This document shows, one piece after another, positions 62,005 to 64,000 of a stretch of 64,000 nt of DNA. The stretch spans positions 108,356-172,355 of the forward strand of contig NZ_JAMWYX010000007.1 in NCBI RefSeq assembly GCF_024305245.1. Direction: 5' to 3'. Numbering within the stretch: position 1 is the first letter of the stretch; every line of letters begins with the position of its first letter. The notes beneath the pieces are model-generated. The model made no database searches, was not told the DNA's origin, and saw only the letters and a program-made list of their open reading frames with translations. The position numbers and the translations under genes are program-made. Source of the stretch: Erythrobacter sp. (GTDB lineage Bacteria; Pseudomonadota; Alphaproteobacteria; Sphingomonadales; Sphingomonadaceae).

Positions 62005-64000
62005 TGAGCCGCCGCACCGATCTCCCGCTGCTGGCGGTCAAGCGGCCGCTGCTGGTCATCGTGCTCAACCTGCTGATCGTGATCGCCGGGATCGCCGCGT
62101 TGCTCGGCACCGAGGTGCGCGAATTGCCGAATGTCGACCGCCCGATCGTCACCGTCACTGCGACGCTGCCGGGAGGGGCGCCCGAGACCATCGACGCCGA
62201 GATCACCTCGCGGCTGGAGAACGCCGCCGCGCGGGTCAACGGAGTGCGCAATATACGTTCCTCCAGCGAGGAGAACAGCAGCCGCATCCGGGTTGAGTTC
62301 AATCCCGGCACCGACCTCGATACCGCCGCATCGGACTTGCGCGAGGCGGTCAGCCGGGTGACCCGCGACCTGCCCGAGCGCACCGAGCAGATTCAGGTGG
62401 TCAAGGCCGATCAGGATGCCGAGGCGATCATGACGCTGGCCGTGTCCAGCCGCAGCTATGACGTCGCCGAACTCACGCGGATCGTCGAAAACGATATCAT
62501 TCCCGAACTGCTGGCGGCCGAAGGCGTGGCGAATATCGACACCTTCGGCACACGTCCGACGCAGCTCAGGGTCGCGGTCGATCCGATCCGGCTTGCACGT
62601 TTCCGCCTGACGATGAGCGATGTCGCCGCGGCGCTGCGACAGGCACCGTTCGATACGCCGGTCGGATCGTTCCGCTCCGATGCGCAGAACTTGCTGGTGC
62701 GGGCCGAGGCCACCGCCGCCGATCCTGCCCGTATCGCCGAAGTGGTGATTCAGGGCGAGGTGACGATCGGCGATGTCGCGGAAAGCTATTTCGCGCCTGC
62801 CGATGCCACCAGCTATGTCCGGCTCGACGGAGAGCCGGTGATCGGGCTGGGCGTGGTCCGGCAGGCCAATTCCAACACCATCGCCATCTCCGATGCGACC
62901 CGTGCTGCGGCGGAGCGGCTCGATGCGCGGTTCGACGACATTTCGATCGGGGTGATCTCCGACGATGCCGAATTCATCCGCGTATCGGTGCGCGAGGTGG
63001 CGGTGACGCTGGTCGTCACCGTGCTGGTGGTCATGGCGGTGATCTACCTGTTCTTCGGTCATCTCAAACCGACCCTCATCCCCAGCACCGCAATCCCGGT
63101 GGCGCTGATCGGCGTGGTCGCGGGGATTTGGGCGCTGGGGTTCTCGATCAACCTGCTTACGCTGCTCGCACTGGTGCTGGCGACGGGTCTGGTGGTCGAT
63201 GATGCCATCGTCGTACTGGAGAATGCGCAGCGCCTGCAGAAGGAGCAGGGGCTGGGACGCAAGGCGGCGGCGGTGCTGGGGACGCGGCAGGTCTATTTCG
63301 CGGTAATCGCGACCACTGCGGTGCTGGTGTCGGTGTTCGTGCCGATCAGTTTCCTGCCGTCCGAAACGGGGCGATTGTTCCGCGAATTCGGATTCGTGCT
63401 GGCGATTGCGGTGATCCTGTCGACATTCGTTGCGGTCAGTCTTGTGCCCGCGCTGGCCGCGAAGGTCGACCTTGCCGGTGACGGGGCCGATCCCCATCCG
63501 CGTCTGCAACGCTTCGCCACCGGTTTCGCCCGACGTTACGACAGGCTGGTCACTGCCTGCATTGCGCGGCCATGGCGGGTGGTGCTCGTGTGCCTGCTGG
63601 CATTGTTCGGGGCGGGTTTGACCTACACCCAGATCGACGAGGAACTTGTGCCGGAAGAAGACCGCGCCACCTTCTATGTCTGGGCGCGCGGGCCAGACGG
63701 AACTGGCCTTGCCTTCATGGATCGCCAGATGGACCAGATCGAGGCGGTGCTCGCGCCCTTGGAGGAAAGCGGGGAGATCCAGTCCACGCTCGCGATTGTC
63801 GGGCGTTACGATCCCAACCTCATTCAAGTCACCGCAACGCTAGCCGACTGGGACGAGCGCGAGCGCAGTCAGGGCGATATCGTCGCCGCGCTGGAAGAGC
63901 CGCTCGATGCGATCCCCGGTTCGGGCGCGTCTGCCCGCGGGCGCTCCACCTTGGGCGGCGGCGGCGGGCAGACGCGCCCGAACCGGGGATCGCATCGAGC
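62004..64000 (+). CDS. RND-family efflux permease, 3' part lost at window edge
   Basis: The ATG at 62004 opens a frame that stays open to the window end (665 codons seen of about 1020-1040 usual). The first helix, the porter domain (ELPNVDRPIVTVTATLPGG) and the central transmembrane block with VLATGLVVDDAIVVLEN (the proton-relay Asp pair) are clear. The reading is normal to about 63963 (GRSTLGGGGG). After that the sequence is the reverse complement of an earlier part of the same gene, so the last 12 codons (GQTRPNRGSHR and so on) are not real protein. It exports drugs, solvents or metabolites. Confidence 0.9.
   Translation, partial: MSRRTDLPLLAVKRPLLVIVLNLLIVIAGIAALLGTEVRELPNVDRPIVTVTATLPGGAPETIDAEITSRLENAAARVNGVRNIRSSSEENSSRIRVEFNPGTDLDTAASDLREAVSRVTRDLPERTEQIQVVKADQDAEAIMTLAVSSRSYDVAELTRIVENDIIPELLAAEGVANIDTFGTRPTQLRVAVDPIRLARFRLTMSDVAAALRQAPFDTPVGSFRSDAQNLLVRAEATAADPARIAEVVIQGEVTIGDVAESYFAPADATSYVRLDGEPVIGLGVVRQANSNTIAISDATRAAAERLDARFDDISIGVISDDAEFIRVSVREVAVTLVVTVLVVMAVIYLFFGHLKPTLIPSTAIPVALIGVVAGIWALGFSINLLTLLALVLATGLVVDDAIVVLENAQRLQKEQGLGRKAAAVLGTRQVYFAVIATTAVLVSVFVPISFLPSETGRLFREFGFVLAIAVILSTFVAVSLVPALAAKVDLAGDGADPHPRLQRFATGFARRYDRLVTACIARPWRVVLVCLLALFGAGLTYTQIDEELVPEEDRATFYVWARGPDGTGLAFMDRQMDQIEAVLAPLEESGEIQSTLAIVGRYDPNLIQVTATLADWDERERSQGDIVAALEEPLDAIPGSGASARGRSTLGGGGGQTRPNRGSHR
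63902..64000. repeat. Perfect 37-bp inverted repeat at window end (probable artefact)
   Basis: The 37 bases from 63902 to 63938 are exactly complementary to 63964 to 64000, with a 25-base loop, and the right arm ends on the final base of the window. It lies inside a coding gene and breaks its protein sequence. The pattern fits a fold-back chimera at a contig end rather than a natural hairpin. Confidence 0.75.

Noticed and set aside
61941..63827. A 628-codon minus-strand open frame opposite the RND permease
   Set aside because: The product is a typical shadow (Asp/Arg/His-rich, no motif). The plus-strand frame encodes a clear RND transporter.
1..64000. CRISPR arrays, rRNA, tRNA and insertion sequences
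   Set aside because: No regularly spaced direct repeats, no tRNA cloverleaf and no transposase frame were found on reading through either strand. A covariance-model search would be needed to exclude small RNAs.

Overview
The window is GC-rich chromosomal DNA of an alphaproteobacterium, most likely Sphingomonadales and probably Erythrobacteraceae. The evidence is a bciA-type 8-vinyl reductase (a bacteriochlorophyll pathway enzyme that suggests an aerobic anoxygenic phototroph), a split metH behind metF and an ArsR-methyltransferase regulator, a gcvT-gcvH-gcvPA-gcvPB operon behind a tandem glycine riboswitch, and a paired REP-like hairpin of a kind I associate with this order. I could not search a database, so the taxonomy is inference.

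Left 6.9 kb: an accessory island. It holds a UvrD-like helicase cut by the window edge, an intergenic stretch with two perfect hairpins, a translationally coupled serine recombinase-ParB-RepB trio on the minus strand and, divergent from it, a small HTH protein and an HD-domain dGTPase of the anti-phage type. No ParA or replication initiator is present.

7.0-10.7 kb: a three-subunit molybdenum hydroxylase (2Fe-2S, FAD plus 4Fe-4S, and Moco subunits) resembling PaoABC but without a Tat signal. 11.1-21.8 kb: an eight-gene, tightly spaced plus-strand unit: Tat-leader TldD, TldE/PmbA, DUF4159, MoxR ATPase, DUF58, BatA-like, DUF4175-like and a further membrane protein. This looks like an envelope quality-control or peptide-processing system of unknown substrate. 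21.9-31.7 kb: five consecutive secreted proteins, at least four with DUF11-like features, including a 1712-residue protein with a predicted outer-membrane barrel half. CtrA-like boxes lie before the first and last genes.

31.7-40.5 kb: bciA, then galactoside use: GH36 alpha-galactosidase and GH42 beta-galactosidase on the minus strand, divergent from a sodium symporter, galT and galK. 40.5-46.3 kb: methionine cycle genes (ArsR-methyltransferase, metF, two-part metH with a REP pair between the halves). 46.3-53.3 kb: a serine hydrolase, a TauE/SafE permease and the riboswitch-controlled glycine cleavage operon. 53.3-64 kb: a flippase with a nucleotidyltransferase, an Nmad3-type protein, a lipoprotein, mmsA, a periplasmic SMP-30 protein, an exported M24 peptidase, and an RND adaptor with its permease. 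The permease runs into a perfect 37-bp inverted repeat ending on the last base of the window, which looks like a fold-back assembly artefact.
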